A stretch of DNA of 64,000 bases, taken from assembly GCF_026586665.1 (NCBI RefSeq), contig NZ_JAODIY010000004.1:304120-368119 (forward strand). Direction: 5' to 3'. A program made the position numbers and the translations under genes. A model generated the notes under the pieces. It saw only the letters and a list, made by a program, of their open reading frames with translations. It was not told the origin of the DNA and did not search any database. Positions 1 to 8,329 of this stretch are shown here, in pieces (the stretch's first letter is position 1; each line of letters starts with the position of its first letter). The stretch comes from Halovenus rubra. GTDB lineage: Archaea; Halobacteriota; Halobacteria; Halobacteriales; Haloarculaceae.

Positions 1-918
1 GCTCGACCGCTCAAGCTTGCGGAGATACTGCTGTTACCACTGGTCATTACGTTTGATTACTTGACGCGAGTAGTCAACAAGCTCACAGGGGGGCGGTCTG
101 CTATCGAAGAAGGATATGTGACACGTGACGAGATTCGAGAAATCATCGAAACTGGCGAGCGCGAGGGCGTCCTCAATGAAGAAGAGCGACAGATGCTTGA
201 GCGAACGCTTCGATTCAACCGCACCATCGTCAAAGAGGTAATGACGCCACGACTGGACATGACGGCCGTTCCAAAAGAAGCAGATATTGACGAGGCCATC
301 GAGACGTGTATCCAGAGCGGTCATGAACGATTGCCCGTCTACGACGGTGAACTCGATAACGTGCTCGGTGTCGTTCATATCAACGAGCTCGTTCGAAACA
401 AACACTACAGCAACGGAGGCGTCGATCTTGAAGACGTTATCGAGCCGACGCTCCACGTCCCTGAATCAAAAAACGTCGACGACCTGCTTCATGAGATGCG
501 AGATAATCGTATCAACATGGTCATCGTCATCGACGAGTTCGGAACGACCGAAGGTCTGGCCACAATGGAAGACCTCGTCGAAGAGATTGTTGGAGAAATC
601 CTCGAAGGTGGTGAAGACCAGCCATTTGAGTTCGTCGACGACGATACGGTAAAAGTCAAAGGTGAGGTGAATATCGACGAAGTAAACGAGGCGTTGGATA
701 TCTACCTTCCCGAGGGTGAAGAGTTCGAAACAATTGCAGGATTCGTGTTCAACAGAGCTGGGAGACTTGTCGAGCAAGGCGAGATAATCGAGTACGAAGG
801 GCTAGATATCCTCGTCGAACAAGTCGAGAACACACGTATTATGAAAGCACGAATCAGCGGACTGGCTGAATACGAACAGCAAGACACAGAAGAACCCGTT
901 GAGCAAGAAGATATCTAA
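1..918 (+). CDS. CorC/HlyC-family membrane protein with CBS pair (5' truncated by window edge)
   Basis: The frame is open from base 1: hydrophobic residues (LAEILLLPLVITFDYL) precede the first possible internal TTG start at 61. The true start is therefore to the left and this is the last part of a DUF21 (CNNM) transmembrane domain. A soluble region follows with two CBS repeats (from about 'FNRTIVKEVMTPRLDMTAVP' and through 'VIVIDEFGTTEGLATMEDL'). The C-terminal 80 residues match the CorC/HlyC domain ('VKGEVNIDEVNEALDI', 'TIAGFVFNRAGRLVEQGE'). Families with this architecture are linked to Mg2+/Co2+ efflux, with CBS domains sensing adenine nucleotides. The ion handled here is not shown by sequence. 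Its stop codon overlaps that of the convergent pit gene by a few bases. Confidence 0.9.
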   Translation, partial: ARPLKLAEILLLPLVITFDYLTRVVNKLTGGRSAIEEGYVTRDEIREIIETGEREGVLNEEERQMLERTLRFNRTIVKEVMTPRLDMTAVPKEADIDEAIETCIQSGHERLPVYDGELDNVLGVVHINELVRNKHYSNGGVDLEDVIEPTLHVPESKNVDDLLHEMRDNRINMVIVIDEFGTTEGLATMEDLVEEIVGEILEGGEDQPFEFVDDDTVKVKGEVNIDEVNEALDIYLPEGEEFETIAGFVFNRAGRLVEQGEIIEYEGLDILVEQVENTRIMKARISGLAEYEQQDTEEPVEQEDI

Positions 919-2099
919 AACACTGTTGTGAGCGTGAACAGGACGTAGCCAAGCACGAGTGCAACGGCAAGTGAAGCAATCCACGCAAAGATAGTGTAGG
1001 CGATTTTTCTGGCACTGATTTCACCCGTCCCATCACGCGCTGCGAACCCGCTTCCGACGATAGCTGAAACGATAATCTGGTTGAACGAGACGGGAATTCC
1101 AAAGAAGACAGCCGTCTGAGCCAGCGCGAAGGACGGAATAAGCGCAGCGATAGATCTGTTTGGGCCCAGAGCTGCGTAATCCTGTGAAATTGCCTTAATC
1201 ATTCGAGGCGCGCCTGTCCAAGAACCAACGAGCAGCCCCAGACCACCTCCTAAAAGCACTGCGATAATTGGCACATCGAAGTCGCCAAGCAGTGGCACCA
1301 GCGGTCCAAGCGCCAGCCCCACCTGACTCCCACCTGCCGAAAACGCCACTAGACCACCGAGTACCAGCAGGAATCGGCGCTGTGCGACTGTTTCATTTTG
1401 TTGCATCTGCGAAAAGAGAAGCCCACCAGTCAGACAGCCGACTGCAACGGTTGCGCCAACCGAGACGACCAGTCCACCGCCGACCACTTCAGTGATTGTC
1501 TGAGCAAGAGAGGACTGTTGATCTCCCGGTGCAAAGAAGACAAACTGGATGTTTGCGAGCAAAAGACCGATAACTGCGCCAAAAAGTGGAATCGCAGCCG
1601 GGTTCGGGACGGTATCGGTTCGGAGTATCCGAGCTACTGTGTATGCAACTCCCCCACCGACAAAGGGCGTGCCAATCCAGAGTGTCGCAATTTCGCTGTA
1701 TTTCCCCCATGCAGGGTCACCACCCATCGCCAGTCCGACGCCGATAACGGCTCCAGTAACGGTAAAGGCCGTTGCTATCGGGTAACCGGTGAAAATACCG
1801 ATGGCAACAAGCCCCGCCGCGAGCAACAGTGCAATAGTCGCGGCGAGCGCCGAAAGTTCAGCGTTCCCGGCTATCAGCTCCGTCCCGACGGCTTCAGTTA
1901 CGTTTTTACCCTGAAGCACGGCACCGGAGAGACCAAGAATTCCAACCAGAAAGCCAGCGCGCATGACCGAGATAGCGTTCGCTCCAACCGCGGGCGCAAA
2001 CGGGGTCGAGCCTGATGAACCCGCGCCGATAGCCCAGGACATGAACATGCTTGCAACGCCGGCCACTGCGAGTGTAACGACTCCGCCAAATCCGACCAT
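915..2099 (-). CDS. PiT-family inorganic phosphate permease
   Basis: A 394-residue, highly hydrophobic protein with about ten predicted membrane segments. It carries the duplicated PiT hallmarks: the N-terminal 'GANAISVMRAG' stretch replaces the usual GANDxxNA signature, with the second half-repeat around residues 240-330. The family imports phosphate with H+ or Na+ at the cytoplasmic membrane. Length is at the short end of the family, as is normal for archaeal PiT proteins lacking the long central loop. The start at 2099 gives MVGFGG, followed at once by a membrane segment. Convergent with the CorC-like gene (stops overlap). No PhoU-like partner lies next to it. The weak GAND motif leaves the substrate (phosphate or sulfate) slightly open. 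Confidence 0.85.
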   Translation of the reverse strand: MVGFGGVVTLAVAGVASMFMSWAIGAGSSGSTPFAPAVGANAISVMRAGFLVGILGLSGAVLQGKNVTEAVGTELIAGNAELSALAATIALLLAAGLVAIGIFTGYPIATAFTVTGAVIGVGLAMGGDPAWGKYSEIATLWIGTPFVGGGVAYTVARILRTDTVPNPAAIPLFGAVIGLLLANIQFVFFAPGDQQSSLAQTITEVVGGGLVVSVGATVAVGCLTGGLLFSQMQQNETVAQRRFLLVLGGLVAFSAGGSQVGLALGPLVPLLGDFDVPIIAVLLGGGLGLLVGSWTGAPRMIKAISQDYAALGPNRSIAALIPSFALAQTAVFFGIPVSFNQIIVSAIVGSGFAARDGTGEISARKIAYTIFAWIASLAVALVLGYVLFTLTTVF

Positions 2100-2215
2100 C
2101 TACCTGCCATTCAGCACCGAAGCGTATGAGGGTGCTGGTCGGCTCGTTGTTTGCCAGTTTGTCTCACTCACCGTTGACCGAACCGTTTGTTTACGCTGGG
2201 GAATAAATAGCAGCT

Positions 2216-2731
2216 ATGTATGCAGTCGTTGGCTGTGACGCGTGTAGTGCCCTGTGGATTGTCGATGGGGAACCTGAAACCAGTCAGTGTCCCCGCTGTG
2301 GAAAAACTCGTGGCCATCACAAGCGCCGTAAGTTCATAACTACTGATGACGAAGACCACGCACGCGAAGTGCGGTCGTCGATGCTTGCTTCAAGACAGGG
2401 CCATAGCGACGCCTTTGCTGAACTGGATTCGTTTGCCGAGTTGGATGCTGTCGTTGAGGAAAGCGGTATCGACGACGAAACGTACCTGCGGGAATCAGGT
2501 CTAAATGTGTCTGAAGTGCAGGAGGCGGCTGAGGACGATTCGACGAGTACAAGCAGTCCTAAAGCAATAATTCGGGAGGCACTTGAAACGCTCCCTGAGC
2601 CCACCACCGAGACGATAACAGCCTACGCCAGTGAGCGTGGTGTTCCTGCTGCCGATACTGAACAGCTATTAGAGAAACTCCGAAGAAGTGGTGAGGTGAC
2701 GAAAAATAACGAGCAGTATCGGCTGCTGTAA
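2216..2731 (+). CDS. Zinc-ribbon / winged-helix protein (haloarchaeal DUF5817-like)
   Basis: A 171-residue acidic protein. The N-terminus has a four-cysteine zinc ribbon (CDAC at about residues 8-11 and CPRC at 27-30). A charged middle follows ('DDEDHAREVRSSMLASRQGH') and then a C-terminal winged-helix-like segment from about residue 115 ('AIIREALETLPEPTTETI', '...LEKLRRSGEVTKNNEQYRLL'). The combination of ribbon plus small wHTH suggests a nucleic-acid-binding role, possibly transcriptional. The family is widespread in haloarchaea but has no established function that I know of. Monocistronic: it is convergent with atpD and followed by a T-rich tract. Confidence 0.75.
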   Translation: MYAVVGCDACSALWIVDGEPETSQCPRCGKTRGHHKRRKFITTDDEDHAREVRSSMLASRQGHSDAFAELDSFAELDAVVEESGIDDETYLRESGLNVSEVQEAAEDDSTSTSSPKAIIREALETLPEPTTETITAYASERGVPAADTEQLLEKLRRSGEVTKNNEQYRLL

Positions 2732-2745
2732 TCACTACAGGTACT

Positions 2746-2760
2746 GTTTTTCTTTTCGCT
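2746..2760 (+). terminator. T-rich terminator after the zinc-ribbon gene
   Basis: The sequence ctgtttttcttttcg begins 15 bases after the stop of the zinc-ribbon gene. Oligo-T runs of this kind terminate archaeal transcription without a hairpin. It lies in the convergent gap with atpD. Confidence 0.45.
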
Positions 2761-2799
2761 TCATCACTTCTCGGTCACGAGAAACACAACTGCAGCTAC

Positions 2800-3495
2800 T
2801 CAGTCGCCGGACTGGACAGCAACCTGTTCAGTCTCCCCTTCGGCTTCAGCCTCGCGCTCTTCTTTTGCTTCTTGTTCTTTCTTATCTTTAATCTTTTTCA
2901 GCCGGAAAATCTCTTCGCGTTCTTGTTCTTCGAGCTTTTGCTCGATATACTCCTGATTTTCACGAAGTTCGGGAAGGAGCTTGAACTCAAGTGCATTAAC
3001 GCGACGTTTGGTTGTTTCAATCTCGTCGAGCATCTTTTTCATCGCAGTTTCGACCTCGGCAGCGAGAATAATCGACTCAATCAACTCCTCGTACGCTTCG
3101 GCAGCCTCGTCGATACGGGCACTCGTCCCGAGTACACCGTACCCGCGTTCCTGTAGATCCTTCTGGACTTTCGTTGACTCAATCTGTGGTACCACGACAC
3201 CCATGATATTCTTGGATTGGGTGGTTATCTCGGGGTGTTCTTTCAGTGCGGATGCAGCGCCCCGGACAGCAACGTCACCTTCCATTGCGCGTGCCATGTC
3301 GATGGCGCGCTGGGCGTCCTGATAGTCGGCTTCGAGACCCGAGCGAACGTCTTGTGCTTGGTCAAGAATCTCTTGGAACTCCATAATGAGGCCGTCACGC
3401 TTTTTCTCTAGCGTGTCGTGCCCACGCTCGGATAGCTCGATACGCTCCTCGATCTCCATCAGGTTTTTCCGCGTGGGTTTAACGTCCTTGGCCAT
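2800..3495 (-). CDS. atpD: A-type ATP synthase subunit D
   Basis: 231 residues. Subunit D is the central rotor stalk of the archaeal A1AO ATP synthase, coupling proton flow through the K-ring to catalysis in A3B3. The protein is almost entirely helical coiled coil: N-terminal '[17 protein letters not shown]' and C-terminal '[19 protein letters not shown]'-like motif ('[20 protein letters not shown]'), both diagnostic of the family. An acidic tail ('[12 protein letters not shown]') is a halophilic adaptation. It belongs to the same complex as the atpHIKECFAB genes but is separated from atpB by bat, bop and a small membrane-protein gene, about 3.4 kb away. It probably shares a transcript with the small gene just upstream (about 40 bp gap). 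Confidence 0.95.
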   Translation of the reverse strand: MAKDVKPTRKNLMEIEERIELSERGHDTLEKKRDGLIMEFQEILDQAQDVRSGLEADYQDAQRAIDMARAMEGDVAVRGAASALKEHPEITTQSKNIMGVVVPQIESTKVQKDLQERGYGVLGTSARIDEAAEAYEELIESIILAAEVETAMKKMLDEIETTKRRVNALEFKLLPELRENQEYIEQKLEEQEREEIFRLKKIKDKKEQEAKEEREAEAEGETEQVAVQSGD

Positions 3496-3532
3496 TTGGG
3501 AAGGGTTTGTACACCGAGGCAGTTAACCGTTT

Positions 3533-3784
3533 TCAGTTATCGCTACCGTTGGTCGATTCACTGTCGTCGGTATCAGCCACTACTTCACCTTCTGTCGGCG
3601 TGTTTCGGCTGTAATACAGCTGTGACGCCCAGTAGATAAGCCCTCCAAGCAACAGCAAGTCAAACAGGAGTTGATTTGGCCCACTGTCTGTGGTGAACTG
3701 ATAGGCCCAGAGACTAAGCAACGCAACCATCAACACGCCAAAACCATTCCTCGCTGCCCGCAGTATGGGGTCGGTGTTGTTCAT
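3533..3784 (-). CDS. Small two-TM membrane protein between bop and atpD
   Basis: An 83-residue protein from the ATG at 3784 (an upstream in-frame start at 3829 is possible). Two hydrophobic segments ('FGVLMVALLSLWAYQF' and 'LLFDLLLLGGLIYWASQLYY') are followed by an acidic, serine-rich tail. I chose the 3784 start because a TATA-like ctatttag lies 26 bp upstream, giving a leaderless transcript. The bop terminator also lies just beyond. Function unknown. The position directly ahead of atpD and the matching spacing suggest co-transcription with atpD, so an assembly or membrane role for the synthase is possible but unproven. Confidence 0.6.
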   Translation of the reverse strand: MNNTDPILRAARNGFGVLMVALLSLWAYQFTTDSGPNQLLFDLLLLGGLIYWASQLYYSRNTPTEGEVVADTDDSESTNGSDN

Positions 3785-3805
3785 TGGCTGGTAGTAGCCG
3801 TCGCT

Positions 3806-3814
3806 TCTATTTAG
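3806..3814 (-). promoter_or_regulatory. TATA-like element for the small membrane gene/atpD unit
   Basis: On the minus strand this reads ctaaatag, centred 26 bp upstream of the ATG at 3784, the usual archaeal TATA distance for a leaderless mRNA. It would let atpD be transcribed independently of bop. Confidence 0.4.
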
Positions 3815-3845
3815 ACGCATTCCTTGCACTGTTTGGGGCCTTGCG

Positions 3846-3851
3846 AAAAAA
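3846..3851 (-). terminator. Oligo-U terminator downstream of bop
   Basis: Six consecutive T residues on the minus strand (gtcttttttcgc) about 55 bases after the bop stop codon, before the TATA element of the next gene. This is a plausible archaeal terminator that would end the bop transcript. Confidence 0.5.
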
Positions 3852-3905
3852 GACGGTAGTCGTTTGTACTAGTACTGGTGGGTGACAGGAACTACTGGTA
3901 AGGTG

Positions 3906-4688
3906 TCAGGGCGCAGGTGGCGTATCACCCGTTTCCCCAGTCGTGCTTGTTGTCCGTTCTTTGACCGCATCAAGCACCTGATGACTCCGGAGCAGGATGA
4001 TACCGAAGCCGACCTTTGCGGCGAGGTCGAGCACCATGAATCCTGCAGTCTCGAAGTATAGTCCGTCTTCGGGACCGGGAAGAACACCAACACCTTCTGT
4101 GCCGACAAGCCACCAGACCGGGTAGACCAGCCACAGAACGAGTATCAGATTACGCAGCGTACTGAACGTACTCTGTGTACTCGCTGGAAGGTCCTTGACT
4201 CGCTCGGTCAACGATGTAAATAAGAAATACAGCAACACGAGCAAGAGTCCAGTACTGACACCCCACCAGACGAGGCGGTTAGCAACAACTTCGTCGAGTA
4301 GCGGTGCAGTCGCTAGCGTCGCGATAGCGCCAGTACCAATCATCAGCACGTCAAGCCCGATGAGCGTCCCGATAGTGTTACGATCAGCGCCTGCGAGCAA
4401 CGCGAGGTCATACAACAGCAGTGGTGTTGTTATCAACCAATCTGTGTATCGAGCCCAGTATATCGCGTACGTTTCACCTTCGTATGTTATTTCTATTAAC
4501 CCAAATCCGGTTGCCATTGAGAGGTAGTTTACGAAGGCAATCGCAGTTATCATTATCGTCGCGATATAGAACTTCTCGCGACGAGAGTCGTTTACGTTCC
4601 ATCCCCGGATGATGAAGTACAACATCCCGAGGAACATGCCTGCGGTTCCTAGCCAGAGCCATAACGCTTCACTTCCTGGTTGTGCCAT
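3906..4688 (-). CDS. bop: Bacteriorhodopsin, light-driven outward proton pump
   Basis: 260 residues, seven TM helices. Proton-pump residues are all present (BR numbering in brackets): R80 (R82), D83 (D85), T87 (T89), D94 (D96), E198 (E194), E213 (E204), D221 (D212) and the retinal lysine K225 (K216). The D-T-D set separates it from halorhodopsin (no Asp at position 85) and sensory rhodopsins (no Asp at 96), and no transducer gene is adjacent. L91 (L93) predicts green absorption. The helix F-G loop between the two proton-release glutamates is five residues longer than in BR. The sequence resembles the Haloarcula-type BR (N-terminus [20 protein letters not shown]). The ATG at 4688 is preferred over 4703 because of the family N-terminus and a TATA box 25 bp upstream. 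Confidence 0.97.
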   Translation of the reverse strand: MAQPGSEALWLWLGTAGMFLGMLYFIIRGWNVNDSRREKFYIATIMITAIAFVNYLSMATGFGLIEITYEGETYAIYWARYTDWLITTPLLLYDLALLAGADRNTIGTLIGLDVLMIGTGAIATLATAPLLDEVVANRLVWWGVSTGLLLVLLYFLFTSLTERVKDLPASTQSTFSTLRNLILVLWLVYPVWWLVGTEGVGVLPGPEDGLYFETAGFMVLDLAAKVGFGIILLRSHQVLDAVKERTTSTTGETGDTPPAP

Positions 4689-4710
4689 GGTTACACATTC
4701 CAATTAGTTG

Positions 4711-4717
4711 TTATAGG
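4711..4717 (-). promoter_or_regulatory. bop TATA box
   Basis: Minus-strand cctataa centred 25-26 bp before the bop ATG at 4688, placing the transcription start at or next to the start codon (leaderless mRNA, as is common in haloarchaea). Confidence 0.6.
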
Positions 4718-4732
4718 TATTACATTCCATAC

Positions 4733-4745
4733 CCAATATAATTGG
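4733..4745 (-). promoter_or_regulatory. Palindromic upstream activator candidate for bop
   Basis: CCAATATAATTGG is an inverted repeat (CCAAT-ATA-ATTGG) whose near edge is 16 bp upstream of the bop TATA box. That is the position where the Bat-responsive UAS lies in Halobacterium bop-type promoters. The outline (ACC...TTGG around an A/T centre) is similar to that UAS, but the match is inferred by eye. Confidence 0.5.
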
Positions 4746-4784
4746 TTGATTAGGTGGTACTTACAGCGAATAAATATGTTCTAG

Positions 4785-6815
4785 TTACTGTTTATCGTAG
4801 AATGCTTCGAGGAGCTTTCGTTTGGCACTGCGGAGATGTTGATGGAACGTTGATTGACTAATTCCCATGCCTCCGGCAACATCCTCACCGTTTGCCCGTC
4901 GTGGCCAGTCGAAGAATCCACTCACATATGCCGTCTTGAGGGCATCGCGCTGTCGGTCTGTCAGTGCAGCGTTGACTTCACTCACGAACTCCTGATTGGT
5001 CCGTTGCGGTCGCTGGTTTTCGAGGTACGATTCCAAAACGGCGTTTGGGACTCGCATCTTAAACTCCTCGACGAACTGCCTGGGGTCGGTGTCTTTTGGC
5101 AACTGGACAGTCACTGTCCCGGTTCTCCCTTCTGCGACTGCGTCGGTGATTGTCCCTCCTCGCTCAACCACGACATCGACGAGCGGTGAGGAGCTAACAG
5201 ACAGCCGAATCAGGCCCCTGTTTTCTCTCCCACTCCGGATTACTGACGCTTTCTTTACCTCTTGGCGACGTTCGGCGGCAACAACTATTTCAGTCGGTGG
5301 GGCTCCCTCAACGTCGAAAAATAACACAGTACACGAATCTTCGGTCCGAGAGATGGTCCCGACATGTTCAAGACGACAATCAAGTGATGAGGTAACCCCG
5401 ACGAAACTCTCTTCGGGACCGACTGTCAGTCTCAGTTCCATTACGGCATCTCCCTGTACCATTGACTGCGTTTGGACCGCGTTCAGCGCTGTCCCAATGA
5501 TACGACCGATAGTTGAGAGCACGATAGTCTCGTGTTCATCGAACTGATGGTCTTCCTCTGCACAGATACCAACGACGCCGTACGTTGCCTCTCGATATGT
5601 GACGGGGACGACCGCGTGGGTTGGTAATGAACTGTTTGGCAACTCAGTATCGTTTTGTACCGCTACTGCGGCGCTCGTTTCAGGCCTGATATCGGAGTTG
5701 TCACTATCTAATACAACCTGTTCGGTTGAAAGTGCCCGCTCGACAAGTGGTGTTGGTGGTGTCACCTGTCCCTGACCTGTTTCACACCCGGATTGTGCCT
5801 GTGCATCTACTGTAATTTCTTGCTCTACCGGTTCCTGCTTGCCAATCCAAGTCAGCGTGTAGCCGTTTGCCTGAACAAATGCATCACAGACCTGTTGCTT
5901 GATTGTTGACTCCGTTCGTGCATGAATTACTTGTTCCGAGACATCCTGAAGTAATCCCTCGATTCTCTCAAGTAACGACTCGAATTCGGCCTGTTTTTGT
6001 TCTAACTGTTCGGCGCGGGACTGTGCTCTAATCTCGGCTTCCTTGCGTTCTGTTACATCGGTCTGATAGCCGACATAATGTGTTGCTTCCCCATCCTCCC
6101 ACCGAATCGGTGCAATTTCGACCCGATTCCAGAATTTGGCTCCATCTTTCGTGTAGTTACGTAGCTCTACGGCAGTTTCCGCGTCGTTCTCTATTGCCTC
6201 CCGCATCTGGTCGACTTTTTGCTGGTCAGACTTCCCGTTTTGTAGAAATCGACAGTTCTGGCCCAGTGCCTCTGACGCCGAGTAGCCAGTCAGTCGCTCG
6301 AACGCATTGTTGACGTAGACAAGCGGCTCGCCTGTCACCCGCATATCGGCAATCGTAATGCCTGCAGGCGCCCGGTCCATTGCCGTGTCCTTGAGCGACT
6401 CCTCGATTAGGTGGTCCTTTGTTCTCTGTGTCTCAGCGACATCTAATACCCGTTCGACCAGTTGATTTAGCTGGCTATTGTGGGGTGTCTTTGGAATATA
6501 CTCTGAAACACCGGCAGTTACCGCATCACTGGCTATTCGCTCGTTCCCATCACCTGTAAAGAGGACGAACGGAATCTCACCGTACGTTTCGCGAACAGAC
6601 TTGAGAAAGGAGATGCCTGTTTCGAGTGGAAGGTCGTGTTCGCTAACGATGCAAGCAGGGCGACAAGCAGCGAGGTGTTCTAGTGCATCTTCGCTGTCTG
6701 GGGTCACATCGACTGTTACTGATAGCTCTTCGAACGCGTCTCTTACCCGCTCTCGTGTCCCCTCGTCCGGGTCGACGTACAGTACCCTCAGCTTTCTTCC
6801 CCGTTGAGACGACAT
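4785..6815 (-). CDS. bat: Bat-type bacterio-opsin activator: receiver-LOV-GAF-HTH
   Basis: 676 residues. Residues 9-125 are a CheY-like receiver. The phosphoacceptor position is Glu (E59 in SEHDLP) where Asp is expected, while the acidic pocket D15/D17, T88 and K109 are kept. Residues about 143-258 form a PAS domain with the LOV signature GQNCRFLQ (adduct cysteine C188) plus the other flavin contacts N187, R189, Q192, N220 (RNYTKDG), N230 (FWN) and Q251. A coiled linker and a GAF domain (about 285-450) follow, then the Bat regulatory region and a C-terminal HTH_10 domain (about 618-673, 'GISQSTFHQHLRSAKRKLLE'). Bat proteins activate bop and related genes in haloarchaea. The gene directly precedes bop on the same strand. 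Blue-light sensing and a locked receiver are inferences from residues. Confidence 0.93.
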   Translation of the reverse strand: MSSQRGRKLRVLYVDPDEGTRERVRDAFEELSVTVDVTPDSEDALEHLAACRPACIVSEHDLPLETGISFLKSVRETYGEIPFVLFTGDGNERIASDAVTAGVSEYIPKTPHNSQLNQLVERVLDVAETQRTKDHLIEESLKDTAMDRAPAGITIADMRVTGEPLVYVNNAFERLTGYSASEALGQNCRFLQNGKSDQQKVDQMREAIENDAETAVELRNYTKDGAKFWNRVEIAPIRWEDGEATHYVGYQTDVTERKEAEIRAQSRAEQLEQKQAEFESLLERIEGLLQDVSEQVIHARTESTIKQQVCDAFVQANGYTLTWIGKQEPVEQEITVDAQAQSGCETGQGQVTPPTPLVERALSTEQVVLDSDNSDIRPETSAAVAVQNDTELPNSSLPTHAVVPVTYREATYGVVGICAEEDHQFDEHETIVLSTIGRIIGTALNAVQTQSMVQGDAVMELRLTVGPEESFVGVTSSLDCRLEHVGTISRTEDSCTVLFFDVEGAPPTEIVVAAERRQEVKKASVIRSGRENRGLIRLSVSSSPLVDVVVERGGTITDAVAEGRTGTVTVQLPKDTDPRQFVEEFKMRVPNAVLESYLENQRPQRTNQEFVSEVNAALTDRQRDALKTAYVSGFFDWPRRANGEDVAGGMGISQSTFHQHLRSAKRKLLEAFYDKQ

Positions 6816-6840
6816 ATAATAACTACTGTCGCTTCACTTA

Positions 6841-6878
6841 TCAGTGTTCACCACAGCCTCACCGTGGCTGGGCACTGA
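6841..6878 (-). other. Imperfect stem-loop between atpB and bat
   Basis: On the minus strand, TCAGTG and CACTGA flank an inner CAGCC/GGCTG pair with a seven-base loop. It lies 26 bases upstream of the bat start codon. It could structure the bat leader or bind a regulator. It is not followed by a T run in the bat direction, so it is not a simple terminator. Confidence 0.4.
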
Positions 6879-6881
6879 TAT

Positions 6882-6899
6882 CAAAATCAATAAAAGCGA
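6882..6899 (-). terminator. U-rich tract downstream of atpB
   Basis: The minus strand reads cgcttttattgattttga within 10-28 bases after the atpB stop. Interrupted U-tracts terminate archaeal transcription, and the same TTTTATTG could serve as an A/T-rich promoter element for bat. Either way the atp transcript may end or weaken here. Confidence 0.35.
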
Positions 6900-6908
6900 A
6901 TGACAGTA

Positions 6909-8327
6909 TCAGTCAGCAGTAACTTCTTCAGCTTCGGCGTCCTCATCGTAGTGCTCGTCGATGAGGTCTTCGTCGATACGGCTGAGGACATCTTTCGGAA
7001 GCATAGACAGTAGGTCCCAACCAATGTCGAGTGTCCCGTCGATATCGCGGTTCTGCTTGAAGCCTTGTTCAATGAACTCGTCTTCGAAGCGGTCCGCGAA
7101 GTCGAGATATTTGTTGTCTAGGTCCGACAGTGCCTCCCGACCGACAATGTTCACGAGGTCACGCTTGTCTTCGCCCTCTGCGTACGCTGCATACAGCTGG
7201 TCGGAAACATCGCCGTGGTCTTCACGCGTAAGCCCCTCGCCGATACCGTCGTCCATCAGCCGGGAGAGACTTGGCAGGACATTGACTGGCGGTGTAACTC
7301 CCTGAGAGTTTAGGTCTGGGTCGACGATTATCTGTCCCTCCGTAATGTATCCAGTAAGGTCCGGAATCGGGTGTGTAATGTCGTTGCTGGGCATTGTCAG
7401 GATGGGGATCTGCGTAATTGACCCCTCTTCGCCCTTGATACGACCGGCCCGTTCGTAGATCTGTGCCAGGTCGGTGTACATGTATCCGGGGTAGCCACGA
7501 CGGCCAGGGACTTCCTCGCGTGCTGCACCGATTTCCCGCAGTGCCTCACAGTAGTTGGTCATGTCCGTCAGGATAACCAGAACATGATAGTCTTTCTCAA
7601 AGGCAAGATATTCCGCGGTGGTCAGCGCCAGTCGCGGCGTAACTGTCCGTTCGACTGCTGGGTCGTCCGCGAGGTTCATGAAGACAACTGAGCGCTCAAG
7701 TGCACCGGTTCGCTCGAAGTCGTCCATGAACTCGTTTGCCTCTTCCTGTGTAATCCCCATCGCGCCAAAGATAACTGCGAACTCGGAGTCATCGTCGTCG
7801 CCTTCATCTTCTGCTTCTTCAGGGACAGTTGCCTGTCGGGCAATCTGCAGTGCGAGGTCGTTGTGTGGTAGCCCTGCTGAGGAGAAAATCGGGAGCTTTT
7901 GCCCCCGAACGAGCGTATTCATGCCGTCGATGGCGGAGACACCCGTCTGGATAAACTCTTCTGGATACTCTCGTGAGAAGGGGTTGATTGCTTCACCAAC
8001 GATGTCTTGTCGTTCTTCGGGGACGATATCGGGACCGTCATCGATAGGTCGACCGGAACCGTCGAGAACGCGACCAAGGAGGTCCTCCGTCACGGGCATT
8101 TTCAGTGTCTCGCCGATGAATCGAACCGACGCGTTGCGGTCGATGCCATCAGTCCCCTCGAAAACCTGAATCGAGACGAGCCCATCGCTCGTTTCGAGTA
8201 CCTGTCCACGCTTGGTCTCTCCGTCGGGTGTCTCGATCTCAACAATCTCGTCGTAGCCGACCGGTTCGTCAACCTCGGCAAAGACCAGCGGACCGCTGAT
8301 TTCGGTAATCGTTTTGTATTCTTTCAT
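6909..8327 (-). CDS. atpB: A-type ATP synthase subunit B
   Basis: 472 residues. This is the regulatory, non-catalytic subunit that alternates with A in the A3B3 head. The fold is the usual beta-barrel ([20 protein letters not shown] at the N-terminus), nucleotide-binding-like domain without a Walker A lysine loop, and C-terminal helical bundle. Family signatures include '[19 protein letters not shown]' and '[20 protein letters not shown]'. The acidic tail is halophilic. It lies two bases after atpA, in the same operon. It is the last subunit before the bat-bop insertion. Confidence 0.97.
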   Translation of the reverse strand: MKEYKTITEISGPLVFAEVDEPVGYDEIVEIETPDGETKRGQVLETSDGLVSIQVFEGTDGIDRNASVRFIGETLKMPVTEDLLGRVLDGSGRPIDDGPDIVPEERQDIVGEAINPFSREYPEEFIQTGVSAIDGMNTLVRGQKLPIFSSAGLPHNDLALQIARQATVPEEAEDEGDDDDSEFAVIFGAMGITQEEANEFMDDFERTGALERSVVFMNLADDPAVERTVTPRLALTTAEYLAFEKDYHVLVILTDMTNYCEALREIGAAREEVPGRRGYPGYMYTDLAQIYERAGRIKGEEGSITQIPILTMPSNDITHPIPDLTGYITEGQIIVDPDLNSQGVTPPVNVLPSLSRLMDDGIGEGLTREDHGDVSDQLYAAYAEGEDKRDLVNIVGREALSDLDNKYLDFADRFEDEFIEQGFKQNRDIDGTLDIGWDLLSMLPKDVLSRIDEDLIDEHYDEDAEAEEVTAD

Positions 8328-8329
8328 TG

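Noticed and set aside
3906-4703. Halorhodopsin or sensory rhodopsin instead of bacteriorhodopsin
   Set aside because: The Asp85/Thr89/Asp96 equivalents (D83, T87, D94) and both release glutamates are present, and there is no transducer gene. The first five residues of the longest frame do not fit the family start.
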